Counted from the stretch's first letter, positions 8,259 to 16,725 are shown. The stretch is 37,173 nt of DNA from Chloroflexota bacterium (GCA_026707225.1 JAPOXG010000048.1:1-37173), one strand, 5' to 3'. Notes: generated by a model not told the origin, from the letters alone. A program made the numbers and translations.

Positions 8259-9284
8259 ATGAAGGCATTGGTATGGGAAGCGGCGCGGACGATGACGCTG
8301 CGCGACGAACCGGAGCCGCAGCCGGCCGCCGATGAGATCATCGTGCGGGTCGGGCACGCGGGCATCTGCGGCTCGGAGCTGAGCGGCTATCTGGGCCATA
8401 ACGCCTTGCGCGTCCCGCCTTTGATCATGGGGCACGAATTCGCCGGCGAGATCGTCGATATTGGCGCCCTCGTTCCCACGATTCGGCCCGACCTGACTTT
8501 GGGTTCGCTGGTGACGGTGAACCCGCTCTGGTACTGCGGCGACTGCCAGCCCTGCGCGGCGGGCCTGAACCAGCTCTGCGGGAAGCGGCGTTTGATCGGC
8601 GCGCATCGCCCGGGCGCCTTCGCCGAATACTTGAGCGCGCCGGCCAAACTGGCGCTGCCGCTGCCGGATGGCATGGACACGCGAATTGGCGCGTTGACCG
8701 AGCCGGTTGGCTGCGCCGTGCGCATCGCCGAGCTGGCGGGCGCTGTCTCTGATGCCGACTGCCTGATTATCGGCGCTGGACCGATTGGCCTGCTCTCGCT
8801 GCAGATGCTGCGCTATCAGGGCGCGGCGCGCGTCTTCATCGCCGAGATCGATGAGGCGCGGCTGGCGATGGCCGATGCGCTGGGCGGCATCGCGATTCAG
8901 CCGGGCGAAGTTGACACAGTCGCAAGGGTGCGCGAGGCGACGGCGGGCGCGGGCGTCGCTGTTTCGATCGACGCGGTCGGCACCGCTTTGACGCGCGAGC
9001 AGTGCGTCGCGGCTACGAAGGCCAGCGGTCGGCTGATCCTCAGCGGCTTGCACGAGGAAAGCAGCGCGATGCCGGTCGCCGCGATGATCCGCAGCGAGAT
9101 CACGGCGCTGGGCTCATTCGCCTATACGCCGGCCAACTTCGCGCGGGCGCTGGAGCTGCTGGGCGCGGGCGCGATTCGCCTGGACCCCTGGATCCGTGAG
9201 GCGCCGCTGGGCGAGGGCGGTCCTTGGTTTGAGCGACTGATCGAGGCGCCCGGCGATGTGTCCAAGGTGCTGCTGACGCCGTAA
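8259..9284 (+). CDS. Zinc-dependent alcohol/polyol dehydrogenase (MDR family)
   Basis: 341-residue medium-chain dehydrogenase/reductase. Catalytic zinc residues are C37 (GICGSE) and H59-E60 (MGHEFAGE). A structural zinc lobe has four cysteines, C93, C96, C99 and C107 (YCGDCQPC...QLC). The Rossmann motif GAGPIG is at 172-177, with an acidic residue ending the next strand (AEID), suggesting NAD preference. It would oxidise a sugar alcohol or sugar such as sorbitol, threonine-like or L-fucose/rhamnose-type substrates. The reading frame is open upstream into the divergent gene, but the ATG at 8259 begins the family's usual N-terminus and is preceded by GGGGTG. Divergent partner of the RhmD-like dehydratase. 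Confidence 0.85.
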   Translation: MKALVWEAARTMTLRDEPEPQPAADEIIVRVGHAGICGSELSGYLGHNALRVPPLIMGHEFAGEIVDIGALVPTIRPDLTLGSLVTVNPLWYCGDCQPCAAGLNQLCGKRRLIGAHRPGAFAEYLSAPAKLALPLPDGMDTRIGALTEPVGCAVRIAELAGAVSDADCLIIGAGPIGLLSLQMLRYQGAARVFIAEIDEARLAMADALGGIAIQPGEVDTVARVREATAGAGVAVSIDAVGTALTREQCVAATKASGRLILSGLHEESSAMPVAAMIRSEITALGSFAYTPANFARALELLGAGAIRLDPWIREAPLGEGGPWFERLIEAPGDVSKVLLTP

Positions 9285-9295
9285 TCAGCCCCGCA

Positions 9296-9345
9296 ACCAT
9301 CCCAACCCGTAGGGGCGAGACTTGTCTCGCCCGCCCGCCAATTCC
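9296..9345. repeat. Palindromic repeat, GAGAC/GTCTC arm variant
   Basis: A copy of the GTAGGGGCGA family after the dehydrogenase stop. Arms are GGGCGAGA (9313-9320) and TCTCGCCC (9325-9332), with flanks CCCAACCCGTA and CGCCCGCCAATTC matching the 4251-4376 array. The arm differs from that array (GACAC/GTGTC) but pairs just as well. Confidence 0.8.
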
Positions 9346-9363
9346 TAGCCAGCCATCACCACC

Positions 9364-9468
9364 AGTTGTAGGGGCGGGCCACCGTTGCGCGTAGACACTG
9401 CAGATCGCTCGCCCGTATGCGCAACATTGAGATCACGGGCGACTCACAGTGTCGCCCCTACAATTTGT
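9364..9468. repeat. Composite palindromic repeat copies between convergent genes
   Basis: At least two partial copies between the dehydrogenase and the cupin genes: GTAGGGGCGGGCC near 9367-9380 and the well-paired GGGCGAC...GTCGCCCCTAC near 9437-9462. The word GCGCGTAGACAC also occurs at about 1490. The right end touches the cupin stop codon. A bidirectional transcription end is plausible. Confidence 0.65.
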
Positions 9469-9472
9469 CCAT

Positions 9473-9940
9473 TCATGTGTCGCCGGCCGGGTGGTTGGGT
9501 CCGATCCAGATGGTTTCGGATGTCTCGGCTGGTTCGATATCGAGGTTGACGACGACGGCTTCCTGGTCGCTGCGGACGAGGATGCAGACCAGTGGCTGGT
9601 CGGGATCGGCATTGATTTCCTGGTGGGGCACGAAGGGCGGGACGTAGATGAAATCGCCGGCATCGGCTTCGGCGACGTATTCCAGCTTATCGCCCCAGCG
9701 CATGCGGGCGCGGCCGCCGAGCACATAGATGACGCTTTCGAGCTCGCCGTGATGATGGGCGCCTGTTTTGGCATCGGGCTCGATGTTGACGGTGCCAGCC
9801 CAGAGCTTCTCGGCGCCGGCTTTGGCGTAGTTGATGGCGGCGGCGCGGGTCATGCCCGGGGTTTGGGGCGTGTTGGAATCAAGCTCGCCGCTGCGGACGA
9901 TGCGGACGCCGTTATCGCGCCAGTTGGGGGCGTTGGTCAT
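9473..9940 (-). CDS. Single-domain cupin protein
   Basis: 155-residue small beta-barrel protein. Cupin motif 1 is H62-H-H64...E68 (GAHHHGELESVIYVLGG) and motif 2 is GDFIYVPPFVPHQEIN with H106, giving the usual three-His, one-Glu metal site. The fold serves as dioxygenase, isomerase or sugar/metabolite binding module, and sequence alone does not decide. A clear AAAAGGAGAT ribosome binding site precedes the ATG on the minus strand. It lies downstream of rpiA on the same strand, separated by about 80 bases containing CACCGAG-type repeats, so co-transcription is possible but not shown. Confidence 0.8.
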   Translation of the reverse strand: MTNAPNWRDNGVRIVRSGELDSNTPQTPGMTRAAAINYAKAGAEKLWAGTVNIEPDAKTGAHHHGELESVIYVLGGRARMRWGDKLEYVAEADAGDFIYVPPFVPHQEINADPDQPLVCILVRSDQEAVVVNLDIEPAETSETIWIGPNHPAGDT

Positions 9941-9970
9941 GGGGCATCTCCTTTTGTTGAAAGCAGTATT

Positions 9971-10014
9971 TTACCACCGAGTACACCGAAGTTAGCGTGT
10001 ACACCGAGGGAGTT
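9971..10014. repeat. CACCGAG-type short tandem repeat, copy 1
   Basis: Imperfect 9-base tandem elements: ACCACCGAG, TACACCGAA, a diverged unit, then TACACCGAG. This lies just beyond the 3' end of rpiA. Similar runs of (A/C)ACCGAGGA occur scattered in intergenic DNA of many environmental bacteria; that is from memory. A second copy lies upstream of rpiA at 10738 and a reverse-oriented one at 25371. Confidence 0.7.
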
Positions 10015-10022
10015 TGAAGAGA

Positions 10023-10706
10023 CTAGCGGCGCAGGTGTTGGATGCCATCTGCGCCCGCTACAACGACATCGCGCGTCATGCCAATGAAGAGGCCGTGCTC
10101 GACGATGCCGGCGCGGGATTCGAGCTGGCGGGCCAGGGCGGCCGGGTCGACGATGGGTCCGAAGTCGGCGTCGAGGATTAGGTTGCCCCCGTCGGTATGG
10201 AAGGGGGCGTCGCCGTTCATCCGCAGGGTGGGCGCCGCGCCGAGGGATTCCAGGTAAGCCGCTTGCGACTCCCAGCCGAAGGGGATCACCTCGACCGGGA
10301 TTGCCCAAGTGGCGCCGAGCTGATCGACCAATTTAGAGTCATCAGCGACGATGACCAGGCGCTCCGTCGCTTGGGCGACGATCTTCTCGCGCAGGTGAGC
10401 GCCGCCGCCGCCCTTGATGAGATTGAATTTGGGATCGACTTCGTCGGCGCCGTCAATGGTGATGTCGACGCGCGGATGCCGGGCGAGGGTCGTCAGTGGG
10501 ATGCCGAGCTCGATGGCGGCTGCTTCGGTGGCCAGCGAAGTGGGTAGGCCGAGGACGCCGGTCAGCTCGCCGCTGTGGAGAGAATGGGCGATGCGGCGGG
10601 TGGCGAAGATGGCGGTGCTGCCGCTGCCCAAGCCCACGATCATGCCTGATTCGACGAAGCCTGCGGCGAATTCGCCCGCTTGCCTTTTGAGTGCGTCGCT
10701 GTTCAT
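10023..10706 (-). CDS. rpiA: Ribose-5-phosphate isomerase A
   Basis: 227-residue cytoplasmic enzyme interconverting ribose 5-phosphate and ribulose 5-phosphate in the non-oxidative pentose phosphate pathway. Family landmarks in order: GLGSGST (25-31, phosphate binding), D81 and the DGADEVDP segment (85-92), KGGGGAHLREKI (98-109, with the catalytic Glu-Lys region), ADDSK (121-125) and PVEVIPFG. Length matches RpiA (about 220-230). An ATG three codons upstream (10715) is also possible; neither has a strong ribosome binding site. The open frame continues to 10862, but that part translates repeat DNA. In context it would link arabinose-derived pentose phosphates to central metabolism. Confidence 0.93.
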   Translation of the reverse strand: MNSDALKRQAGEFAAGFVESGMIVGLGSGSTAIFATRRIAHSLHSGELTGVLGLPTSLATEAAAIELGIPLTTLARHPRVDITIDGADEVDPKFNLIKGGGGAHLREKIVAQATERLVIVADDSKLVDQLGATWAIPVEVIPFGWESQAAYLESLGAAPTLRMNGDAPFHTDGGNLILDADFGPIVDPAALARQLESRAGIVEHGLFIGMTRDVVVAGADGIQHLRR

Positions 10707-10737
10707 GGCGGGCATTGTAGGATAAATGTTTTCTTTT

Positions 10738-10770
10738 TTCACCACCGAGGACACCGAGAACACAGAGGGC
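10738..10770. repeat. CACCGAG-type short tandem repeat, copy 2
   Basis: Units CACCACCGAG, GACACCGAG, AACACAGAG in series, about 30 bases upstream of the rpiA start. Together with copy 1 it brackets rpiA. Translation of this repeat produces the artificial N-terminal extension of the rpiA frame, a reason to reject that extension. Confidence 0.75.
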
Positions 10771-10849
10771 GGTAATGGGATTCGTAATACGGTATAGTTT
10801 GCAGGGTAAATGCAGAACGTAGCGAATCGTTTGATAAAGGGGAGCACAG

Positions 10850-11707
10850 ATGTACAAGACATTGAGCCCGGGCGCGCTGGGGATTCGCGGATTGTCGCTG
10901 GGGGAGAGCATCCAGCTGGCGAAGGACACTGGATTTGAGGGTCTGGATTTCAGTATCGCCGAGGCGGCGAACCTGGCTGACGAACATGGCGCGGATTATG
11001 TGCGGGCGCTGTTTGACGACGCCGGCATCCAGTATGGCGCCTGGGGCATGACGGTGCGTTGGCAGCATGAGGACTGGCGCGATGATTTAGCGGCGCTGCC
11101 GAAATACGCGGCGCTGGGCGCGGAGCTGGGCGCGTTGCGCTCGTCGACCTGGTGCCCGCCTTCCTCAACTGAGCGCGAATTTGAGGAGAATTTCGCCTGG
11201 CACCTGGAGCGATTCAAGGCGATCGCCGAGGTATGCAGCGATCACGGCATTCGCTTCGGCATCGAGTTTATCGGTCCGCAGACGTTGCGCCCGGCCGATC
11301 AGCATGATTTCATCTATAACATGGAAGGCATGCAGGAGTTGGCGGCGGCTTGCGGCACGGGCAATGTCGGCTTGCTGCTGGATGTTTGGCATCTGTATAC
11401 CTCGGGCGGTTCGGTGGCTGATATGGACAAGATCAGCAATGCGGACATCGTGAATGTGCATGTCAATGATGCGCCGCTGGGGCTGACGATGGCGACCTAC
11501 AACGACCATGATCGGCGGCTGCCGACCGAGACGGGCGTCTTGCCGCTGGAGGGTTTTATGAAGAAGCTGAGTGAGCTGGGTTATGATGGTCCGGTGACGC
11601 CGGAGCCCTTTAGCAAGCGCATTAACGCGCTGGAGGATCCGCGCGAGGCGGTGGCGGAGACGGCGACATATATGGCGCGTTTGTGGGCGCTTGGGGGATT
11701 GGATTAG
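10850..11707 (+). CDS. TIM-barrel sugar isomerase/epimerase (xylose isomerase-like)
   Basis: 285-residue member of the AP endonuclease 2 / xylose isomerase-like TIM-barrel family. Likely metal ligands are spaced as expected: E139 (GIEF), D178 (LLLDVWH), H204 (VHVND) and E252 (PEPF). The ETGVLPLEGF segment (227-236) is typical of myo-inositol catabolic and hydroxypyruvate-isomerase-like members. The likely role is isomerisation or epimerisation of a keto-sugar or sugar phosphate in the cytoplasm; the substrate is unknown. The start is supported by AAGGGGAG just upstream. It is the first gene of the plus-strand sugar run and lies about 90 bases before the GH4 gene. Confidence 0.82.
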   Translation: MYKTLSPGALGIRGLSLGESIQLAKDTGFEGLDFSIAEAANLADEHGADYVRALFDDAGIQYGAWGMTVRWQHEDWRDDLAALPKYAALGAELGALRSSTWCPPSSTEREFEENFAWHLERFKAIAEVCSDHGIRFGIEFIGPQTLRPADQHDFIYNMEGMQELAAACGTGNVGLLLDVWHLYTSGGSVADMDKISNADIVNVHVNDAPLGLTMATYNDHDRRLPTETGVLPLEGFMKKLSELGYDGPVTPEPFSKRINALEDPREAVAETATYMARLWALGGLD

Positions 11708-11739
11708 GCGTTTAAGCGGATCACAGCGGCACACGCCAC

Positions 11740-11768
11740 TTGACAATTCTCGGACGAGATTATCTAAT
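11740..11768 (+). promoter_or_regulatory. Candidate sigma-70 promoter for the GH4 gene
   Basis: TTGACA (11740-11745), a 17-base spacer and TCTAAT (11763-11768) match the vegetative consensus at 11 of 12 positions, ending 27 bases before the GH4 ATG at 11796. The GAGG ribosome binding site falls in between. This would give the glycosidase, and perhaps the transporter downstream, transcription independent of the TIM-barrel gene. Confidence 0.5.
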
Positions 11769-11795
11769 CAGCGTTTGATTTAGCGAGGAAAAACC

Positions 11796-13298
11796 ATGCC
11801 GCTTAAGATTGCTATGATTGGCGCGGGTTCGGTTGGTTTCACGCGCCGGTTGATGACCGATTTGCTGACTGTGCCTGAATTCGGCGACACCCATTTTGCG
11901 CTGATGGATATTTCGGCGCGCAATCTGAGCATGGTGGCGCAGCTCTGCGAGCGCGATATCAAAGCCAACGGCTTGCCGGCCACGGTGACGTCGACGCTGG
12001 ATCGGCGGGAAGCGATAGCCGATGCCGATTATGTGATTTGCATGATTCGGCAGGGCGGGCTGGATGCCTTTGCCATGGATATCGATATTCCCTTAAAGTA
12101 CGGCGTGGATCAATGCGTCGGCGATACGATTTGCGCGGGCGGCATCATGTACGGTCAGCGGACGATCCCGGCGCTGCTGGACATTTGCCGCGATATCCGC
12201 GATGTGGCCAAGCCCGGCGCGCTCTTCCTGAATTATTCGAATCCGATGGCGATGAATACTTGGGCTTGCAACAAGTATGGCGGCGTACGGACCATTGGCT
12301 TGTGTCACGGGGTTCAGCATGGCCACGAGCAGATCGCCGAGTGCATTGAGCTTTGGGCGCGGCGCGAGGGCCTGATCGCCGAAGACGAGCGGGTGACGCG
12401 CGACGATGTCGATATCATCTGCGCCGGCATCAATCATCAAACCTGGTACGTGCAGGTGCGTTGGCGGGGCCTGGATATGGTTCCGCGTTTGCTGGAACTG
12501 TTTGAAGCGCATCCGCGATTCCGCGAAGAGGAGAAGGTGCGCATAGATGTGCTGCGCCGCTTCGGTTATTACTCGACCGAGTCGAACGGGCATCTGAGCG
12601 AGTACGTGCCTTGGTATCGCAAGCGACCCGACGAGATCACGAACTGGATCAGCTTGAATCGCTGGATATTGGGCGAGACCGGCGGCTATCTGCGAGTCTG
12701 CACCGAGGGGCGCAACTGGTTCGAGACGGATTTCCCCAATTGGCTGGAGGAAGAGCCGCCCAAGATCAGCGCCGCCGACCGCAGCCTGGAGCACGGTTCC
12801 TATATCATCGAGGGGCTGGAAACCGGGCGTGTCTACCGCGGGCATTTCAATGTACCGAATCGGGGTTACATTACGAATCTGCCTGATGGCTGCGTGGTGG
12901 AGATTCCCGGTTATGTCGACAAGAACGGCATTAATATGCCGGTGCTGGGCGACTTGCCCATGGCACCCGCGGCGACCTGTTCGGCAAGCGTGCGCGTGCA
13001 GGAGATGGCCATGGAAGCGGCGGTGCATGGCGATGTGACCTTGTTGAAGCAGGCCATGCTGCATGATCCGCTGGTGGGCGCGGTATGCGATCCGGAGGAA
13101 GTGTGGCAGATGACCGACGAGCTGCTGGTGGCGCAGGCGGAATGGCTGCCGAATTACGCTTCTGACGAGATCGAGGCGGCGCGGGCGCGCTTGGCGGCGC
13201 ATGAGCGAGAAGGCACGCGAGTGATGTTGAGCGCTTCTGCCGGCGCGGCGCGTATTTCTACGCGGACGGTTGAGGAGTTGGCGGCGGAGAAAGGCTAA
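11796..13298 (+). CDS. Glycoside hydrolase family 4 (alpha-galactosidase/alpha-glucosidase-like)
   Basis: 500-residue cytoplasmic NAD- and Mn-dependent glycosidase of family GH4. Landmarks: Rossmann loop GAGSVGF (9-15), NYSNPMAM (146-153), C170-H171 of GLCHGVQHG and H214 of GINHQTWY as metal and active-site residues. GH4 enzymes use redox-assisted elimination and act on alpha- or beta-glycosides, some phosphorylated. The C-H-x-V-Q pattern resembles MelA-type alpha-galactosidases more than 6-phospho enzymes, and no PTS genes are nearby, fitting an ABC-imported, unphosphorylated substrate. No signal peptide. The gene directly precedes the Opp-type importer. Confidence 0.87.
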   Translation: MPLKIAMIGAGSVGFTRRLMTDLLTVPEFGDTHFALMDISARNLSMVAQLCERDIKANGLPATVTSTLDRREAIADADYVICMIRQGGLDAFAMDIDIPLKYGVDQCVGDTICAGGIMYGQRTIPALLDICRDIRDVAKPGALFLNYSNPMAMNTWACNKYGGVRTIGLCHGVQHGHEQIAECIELWARREGLIAEDERVTRDDVDIICAGINHQTWYVQVRWRGLDMVPRLLELFEAHPRFREEEKVRIDVLRRFGYYSTESNGHLSEYVPWYRKRPDEITNWISLNRWILGETGGYLRVCTEGRNWFETDFPNWLEEEPPKISAADRSLEHGSYIIEGLETGRVYRGHFNVPNRGYITNLPDGCVVEIPGYVDKNGINMPVLGDLPMAPAATCSASVRVQEMAMEAAVHGDVTLLKQAMLHDPLVGAVCDPEEVWQMTDELLVAQAEWLPNYASDEIEAARARLAAHEREGTRVMLSASAGAARISTRTVEELAAEKG

Positions 13299-13299
13299 G

Positions 13300-13380
13300 C
13301 CCCACCCCATCCCCGGGCCTAGTTCCCCCCTCGGTCCCCCCGCTCAACGGGGGGCAGAATTCCCAGCGAGCTAGGGAAGG
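13300..13380. repeat. C-rich hairpin element (second repeat family)
   Basis: The GH4-to-transporter gap begins with CCCCACCCCATCCCCGGGCC and contains a near-perfect hairpin CCCCCCG (13336-13342), ctcaa, CGGGGGG (13348-13354). Similar 'CCCCACCCC..GGCCCC..' elements occur at 16678-16725 and 37085-37125. It could weaken read-through from GH4 into the transporter genes. Confidence 0.6.
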
Positions 13381-13390
13381 GGAGCGCAAA

Positions 13391-13432
13391 AATGTAGGGG
13401 CGAGGCGGTGACTCGCCCGCGAGAAAGTTCGA
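13391..13432. repeat. Palindromic repeat at the start of the transporter operon
   Basis: GTAGGGGCGAG (13394-13404), a 7-base loop, then CTCGCCC (13412-13418). A GTG codon at 13408, in frame with the ATP-binding protein, lies inside the loop. I regard the codon after the repeat (13435) as the likelier start. Confidence 0.75.
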
Positions 13433-13434
13433 AC

Positions 13435-14463
13435 GTGAACAGCACAAACGGCGCGGAGCCGATTTTGGAAGTCAAGGACTTAAAGACGCATTTCTTCACC
13501 GATAAGGGTGTGGTGCAGGCGGTGAAGGGCGTCAGCTTTGCGTTGGCGAATAAGCGGACCTTGGGCATTGTTGGCGAGAGCGGCTGCGGAAAAAGCGTGA
13601 CCGCGAGTTCAATCATGCAATTGATCAAGTCGCCGCCCGGGGAGATCGTGGATGGCGAGATCATCTTCCGGCGGCAGAAACGCCGCGCCGAGACGATTGA
13701 CATCGTGAAGCTTGAACCCAAGGGCGTCGAAATGCGCAGCATCCGCGGCGGCGAGATTTCGATGATCTTTCAGGAGCCGATGACCTCGCTGAATCCCCTG
13801 CATACGGTTGGCCGGCAGATCGCGGAAGTGGTGGAGCTGCATCAGGGGCTCGGCCGCAAGCAGTCGATCAAGGTGGCGATTGACATGCTGGATCGCGTGC
13901 GCATCGCGGATCCGCAAGAGCGGGTGAAGCAGTATCCGCATCAATTGAGCGGGGGCATGCGGCAGCGGGTAATGATTGCGCTGGCGCTTTCCTGCAATCC
14001 GTCGATCTTGATCGCGGATGAGCCGACGACGGCGCTGGATGTGACGATACAGGCGCAGATCATCGACTTGATGGAGAAGCTGCAGGAGGATTTTGGTTCG
14101 TCGATCATCATCATCACGCATAATCTGGGCGTCGTATCGCAGATGGCGGATTATGTGGCGGTGATGTATTTCGGTCGGATTGTCGAATACGGCACGGCGA
14201 CAGATATCTTTCGCAATCCGCAGCATCCCTATACTGTCGGCTTGCTGCAATCGATACCGGTGCTGGGGCGGCGCAAGGAGATTCTGGTACCGATTGAAGG
14301 TATCGTGCCGAATGCGACGACGGAAATTGCCGGCTGCGCCTTCGCCGACCGCTGCCCGCACGTGATGGCGAAATGCCGGACGCATCTGCCGCCGCCGACC
14401 GCTGTGGATGGCGAGCATCAAGTGGCTTGCTGGCTGCATGAGAGCGCGGAGATACAGCATTGA
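13435..14463 (+). CDS. Opp/Dpp-type ABC importer ATP-binding protein (D subunit)
   Basis: 342-residue nucleotide-binding subunit of a peptide/nickel/oligosaccharide-family importer. Walker A GESGCGKS (47-54), Q-loop Q113, signature LSGGMRQ (171-177), Walker B ILIADEP (191-197) and switch H229 are all intact. The C-terminal OppD extension has four cysteines (C301, C307, C314, C332), the pattern that binds an iron-sulfur cluster in several homologues. Start is uncertain: GTG at 13435 follows weak GAGAAAG, while GTG at 13408 lies inside a repeat. It is the first gene of a D-A-B-C-F operon, and the two ATPase subunits are at opposite ends, an unusual order. Confidence 0.88.
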   Translation: MNSTNGAEPILEVKDLKTHFFTDKGVVQAVKGVSFALANKRTLGIVGESGCGKSVTASSIMQLIKSPPGEIVDGEIIFRRQKRRAETIDIVKLEPKGVEMRSIRGGEISMIFQEPMTSLNPLHTVGRQIAEVVELHQGLGRKQSIKVAIDMLDRVRIADPQERVKQYPHQLSGGMRQRVMIALALSCNPSILIADEPTTALDVTIQAQIIDLMEKLQEDFGSSIIIITHNLGVVSQMADYVAVMYFGRIVEYGTATDIFRNPQHPYTVGLLQSIPVLGRRKEILVPIEGIVPNATTEIAGCAFADRCPHVMAKCRTHLPPPTAVDGEHQVACWLHESAEIQH

Positions 14464-14548
14464 GCCGAGATTAGAGGAGTGAATTATCCTGCGGGCTGGT
14501 GATATGCCGGCGGGCTAATTTTTGTTCAATTAGTTAGGAGGAACGCAG

Positions 14549-16621
14549 ATGAAACTGCCAACCTTTACTCGCATCCTGCTGGTGGCAGCAGTGATGCTCA
14601 CGATTGTCGGACCAGGGTTCGCTCAGATGGGCGAAGTTGCTGATCCCATTCCGTATCCCGAGGGCGTACAATTGGGCGACAACCCGATTGTGACCTTCTC
14701 GCTTGATGAGTTGCTCGTCTACAAGGGTCTTGATTCTTACAGCGAGCCGGCTTGGGTAACTGAGCTGGTGGAAGCGGGCGAATTGCCGCCGGTGGAAGAT
14801 CGTCTGCCGGAGAACCCGCAGGTTATTCTGAATTCGGGCATGTCGACTGGACCCGGTGTCTATGGCGGCCAGTGGCGCGATTTCTCCGCTGTGCCGACAG
14901 CTGGCTGGAACCTCTGCGCCCGTCAGACGCAGGGCTGGTTTGGCATTAACTACATCTATGCCGAATCGCTGGTTAAGTCGGGCCCGATGTTCCTGCGCCA
15001 TGACAACCTTGAGCCGCTGCCGAACCTGGCGACGGATTGGGAATGGAGCGAGGACGGCACACAGTTGGTGATGAATATCATCAAAGGCGCGAAGTGGTCT
15101 GATGGCGCTCCCTTCGGCGTTCATGACATCATGTTCACCTGGGAACATATCATTCTGGATGAGAATGTGAATTCCTGGACGAACCGCTCCACCTGGCAGA
15201 TTGGCGGCGAAGACATCAGCCTCGAGCAGACTGGCGACAGCCAGATCACCTGGACCTTCCCGGTTGCCTATCCGGTTCAGCTGCTTTTCAAGATGGACTT
15301 CCTGGACTTCAACATCTGCGCCGAGCATGTTTATGCGCCGATGCATCCGGCTCTGAACGCCGAGTCCGACTATGACACCTTCGAGACCTTCCAGGCGCAG
15401 GACGATCTGCCGGTGCCGACGATGGGTCCCTGGGTGGCGGTCGACTATCAGATTGATGAGTTCATGGTCAAGCGCCGGAACCCGTATTACTGGAAGGTTG
15501 ACGAAGCGGGCAATCAGCTGCCATACTTGGACGAGGTCACTTTCGAGAAGGGTCCTAGCGGCATTGGCCGTACGCTGGGTACGCTGGCCGGTTCGATAGA
15601 TCATACAAACCTGGAGAACCCCAGCACCTATGTAGAAGCGATCACCCGTTCGCAAGAGGATGACGCGCACTTCCGCATTGAGTGGGGTCCGGAGACGCTG
15701 GCGTTCAACATCGAGTTCAACTTGTCCGCCACCTTGGGCGTTCAGGATGAGCGCGACCAGGCGCTGCGCGATCTCTTCCGCGATTTGCGCTTCCGCCGGG
15801 CGGTCGCGCACGCGATTGATGGTGACGGCATTGGACAAGCGATCATCCGCGGTCCTTTCATGCGTGCTTTCCCCGGTGGCATCACGCCAGGCTCGCCGTA
15901 CTTCGATATCGACAGCGTGGTCTATTATCCCCATTCGCCCGATTCGGCGCGCGCCCTGCTGGCCGATATTGGCCTTGAGGACACCGATGACGATGGCATC
16001 GTGAATTGGACCGAGGGTCCAATGGCTGGCGAGAATGTGGTTGTGGTATTGAACACCAACCGCGGCGCCGCCGCCACGGGCCAGATCGGCGAGGCTTTTG
16101 TGCTGCTGATGCAAGACGTTGGCATCCAGGTAAACTTGCGGACGCTGGATAGCGCGGCCGGTGGCGAGGCGACGACGACCGGCGCCTGGGAAATGCGGGT
16201 CGACCGCGCCGGGCAGGAATTCACGACCTCCTTCACCCGCTGCCAGGATTTGGGTCCGGTCACCGACTTGACGCCCGATTTCCACCGTGCGGAAGGCGGC
16301 GAGCGTCAACTGCTGGACTTTGAGGCTGAGATCGTTGAGATCATCAACGCCTTCTGCCTGGAGCCGGATTTTGAGGCGCGCAAGGAGCTGATTTCACAAT
16401 ACATCCAGCTCACGACGGAGAACGTCTACCATGCGGGCGTCATCATCGGTCGTTACGGACTGGGCTTGGCGAAGCGCTTCAACAATATCCCGGTTGGCGC
16501 GCCGCCATTCTTCTATCAGTGGACCTGGGGCAATGTGATTCCGGAAGCGGTTTGGGTCGACCCGGATGAGCAGCTGGAGCAGATCTTCCCCGGTACGGTT
16601 GCTGTCTACGACGATATGTAG
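14549..16621 (+). CDS. ABC importer substrate-binding protein, family 5
   Basis: 690-residue extracytoplasmic binding protein of the SBP_bac_5 (OppA/DppA) family. An N-terminal signal peptide (1-26, hydrophobic core ILLVAAVMLTIVG, likely cut after GFAQ) is present. There is no cysteine at the cut site, so it is not a lipoprotein. Family features include the EPLPNLATDWEWSEDGTQLVM segment and a later RFRRAVAHAIDG segment. It is longer than OppA (about 540), with an extended N-terminus. Residues 478-489 form an EF-hand-like acidic loop, DTDDDGIVNWTE, common in this family. Strong ribosome binding site TTAGGAGGAACGCAG before the ATG. The ligand is unknown; family members bind peptides but also oligosaccharides. 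Confidence 0.9.
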   Translation: MKLPTFTRILLVAAVMLTIVGPGFAQMGEVADPIPYPEGVQLGDNPIVTFSLDELLVYKGLDSYSEPAWVTELVEAGELPPVEDRLPENPQVILNSGMSTGPGVYGGQWRDFSAVPTAGWNLCARQTQGWFGINYIYAESLVKSGPMFLRHDNLEPLPNLATDWEWSEDGTQLVMNIIKGAKWSDGAPFGVHDIMFTWEHIILDENVNSWTNRSTWQIGGEDISLEQTGDSQITWTFPVAYPVQLLFKMDFLDFNICAEHVYAPMHPALNAESDYDTFETFQAQDDLPVPTMGPWVAVDYQIDEFMVKRRNPYYWKVDEAGNQLPYLDEVTFEKGPSGIGRTLGTLAGSIDHTNLENPSTYVEAITRSQEDDAHFRIEWGPETLAFNIEFNLSATLGVQDERDQALRDLFRDLRFRRAVAHAIDGDGIGQAIIRGPFMRAFPGGITPGSPYFDIDSVVYYPHSPDSARALLADIGLEDTDDDGIVNWTEGPMAGENVVVVLNTNRGAAATGQIGEAFVLLMQDVGIQVNLRTLDSAAGGEATTTGAWEMRVDRAGQEFTTSFTRCQDLGPVTDLTPDFHRAEGGERQLLDFEAEIVEIINAFCLEPDFEARKELISQYIQLTTENVYHAGVIIGRYGLGLAKRFNNIPVGAPPFFYQWTWGNVIPEAVWVDPDEQLEQIFPGTVAVYDDM

Positions 16622-16677
16622 TCCGCCGTAAATTGTAAAGAGCAGGTGGTAGTAGGCTAGACGCTTTCGCGACTGGT

Positions 16678-16725
16678 CTACCCCACCCCCGGCCCCTCCC
16701 CATTGCAATGGCGAGGGGTGACTTT
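16678..16725. repeat. C/G-rich palindromic element, second family
   Basis: CCCCACCCCCGGCCCCTCCCC, attgcaatgg, then CGAGGGGTGAC can fold into an imperfect hairpin (CCCCTC / GAGGGG). It lies 60 bases after the binding-protein stop codon and before a candidate promoter for the permease genes, so it may end most of the binding-protein transcript. Confidence 0.55.

Noticed and set aside
10707..10862. N-terminal extension of RpiA
   Set aside because: The extension translates the CACCGAG repeat and overlaps the divergent gene's leader; RpiA length is right without it.
15980..16015. Dockerin or cellulosome-type calcium repeat in the binding protein
   Set aside because: A single DxDxDG loop is common in family-5 binding proteins and there is no second repeat or cohesin partner.
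14534..16309. Long open frame antisense to the family-5 binding protein (about 590 codons)
   Set aside because: Arg/His-rich shadow of a GC-rich gene; the sense frame has a signal peptide, ribosome binding site and family motifs.
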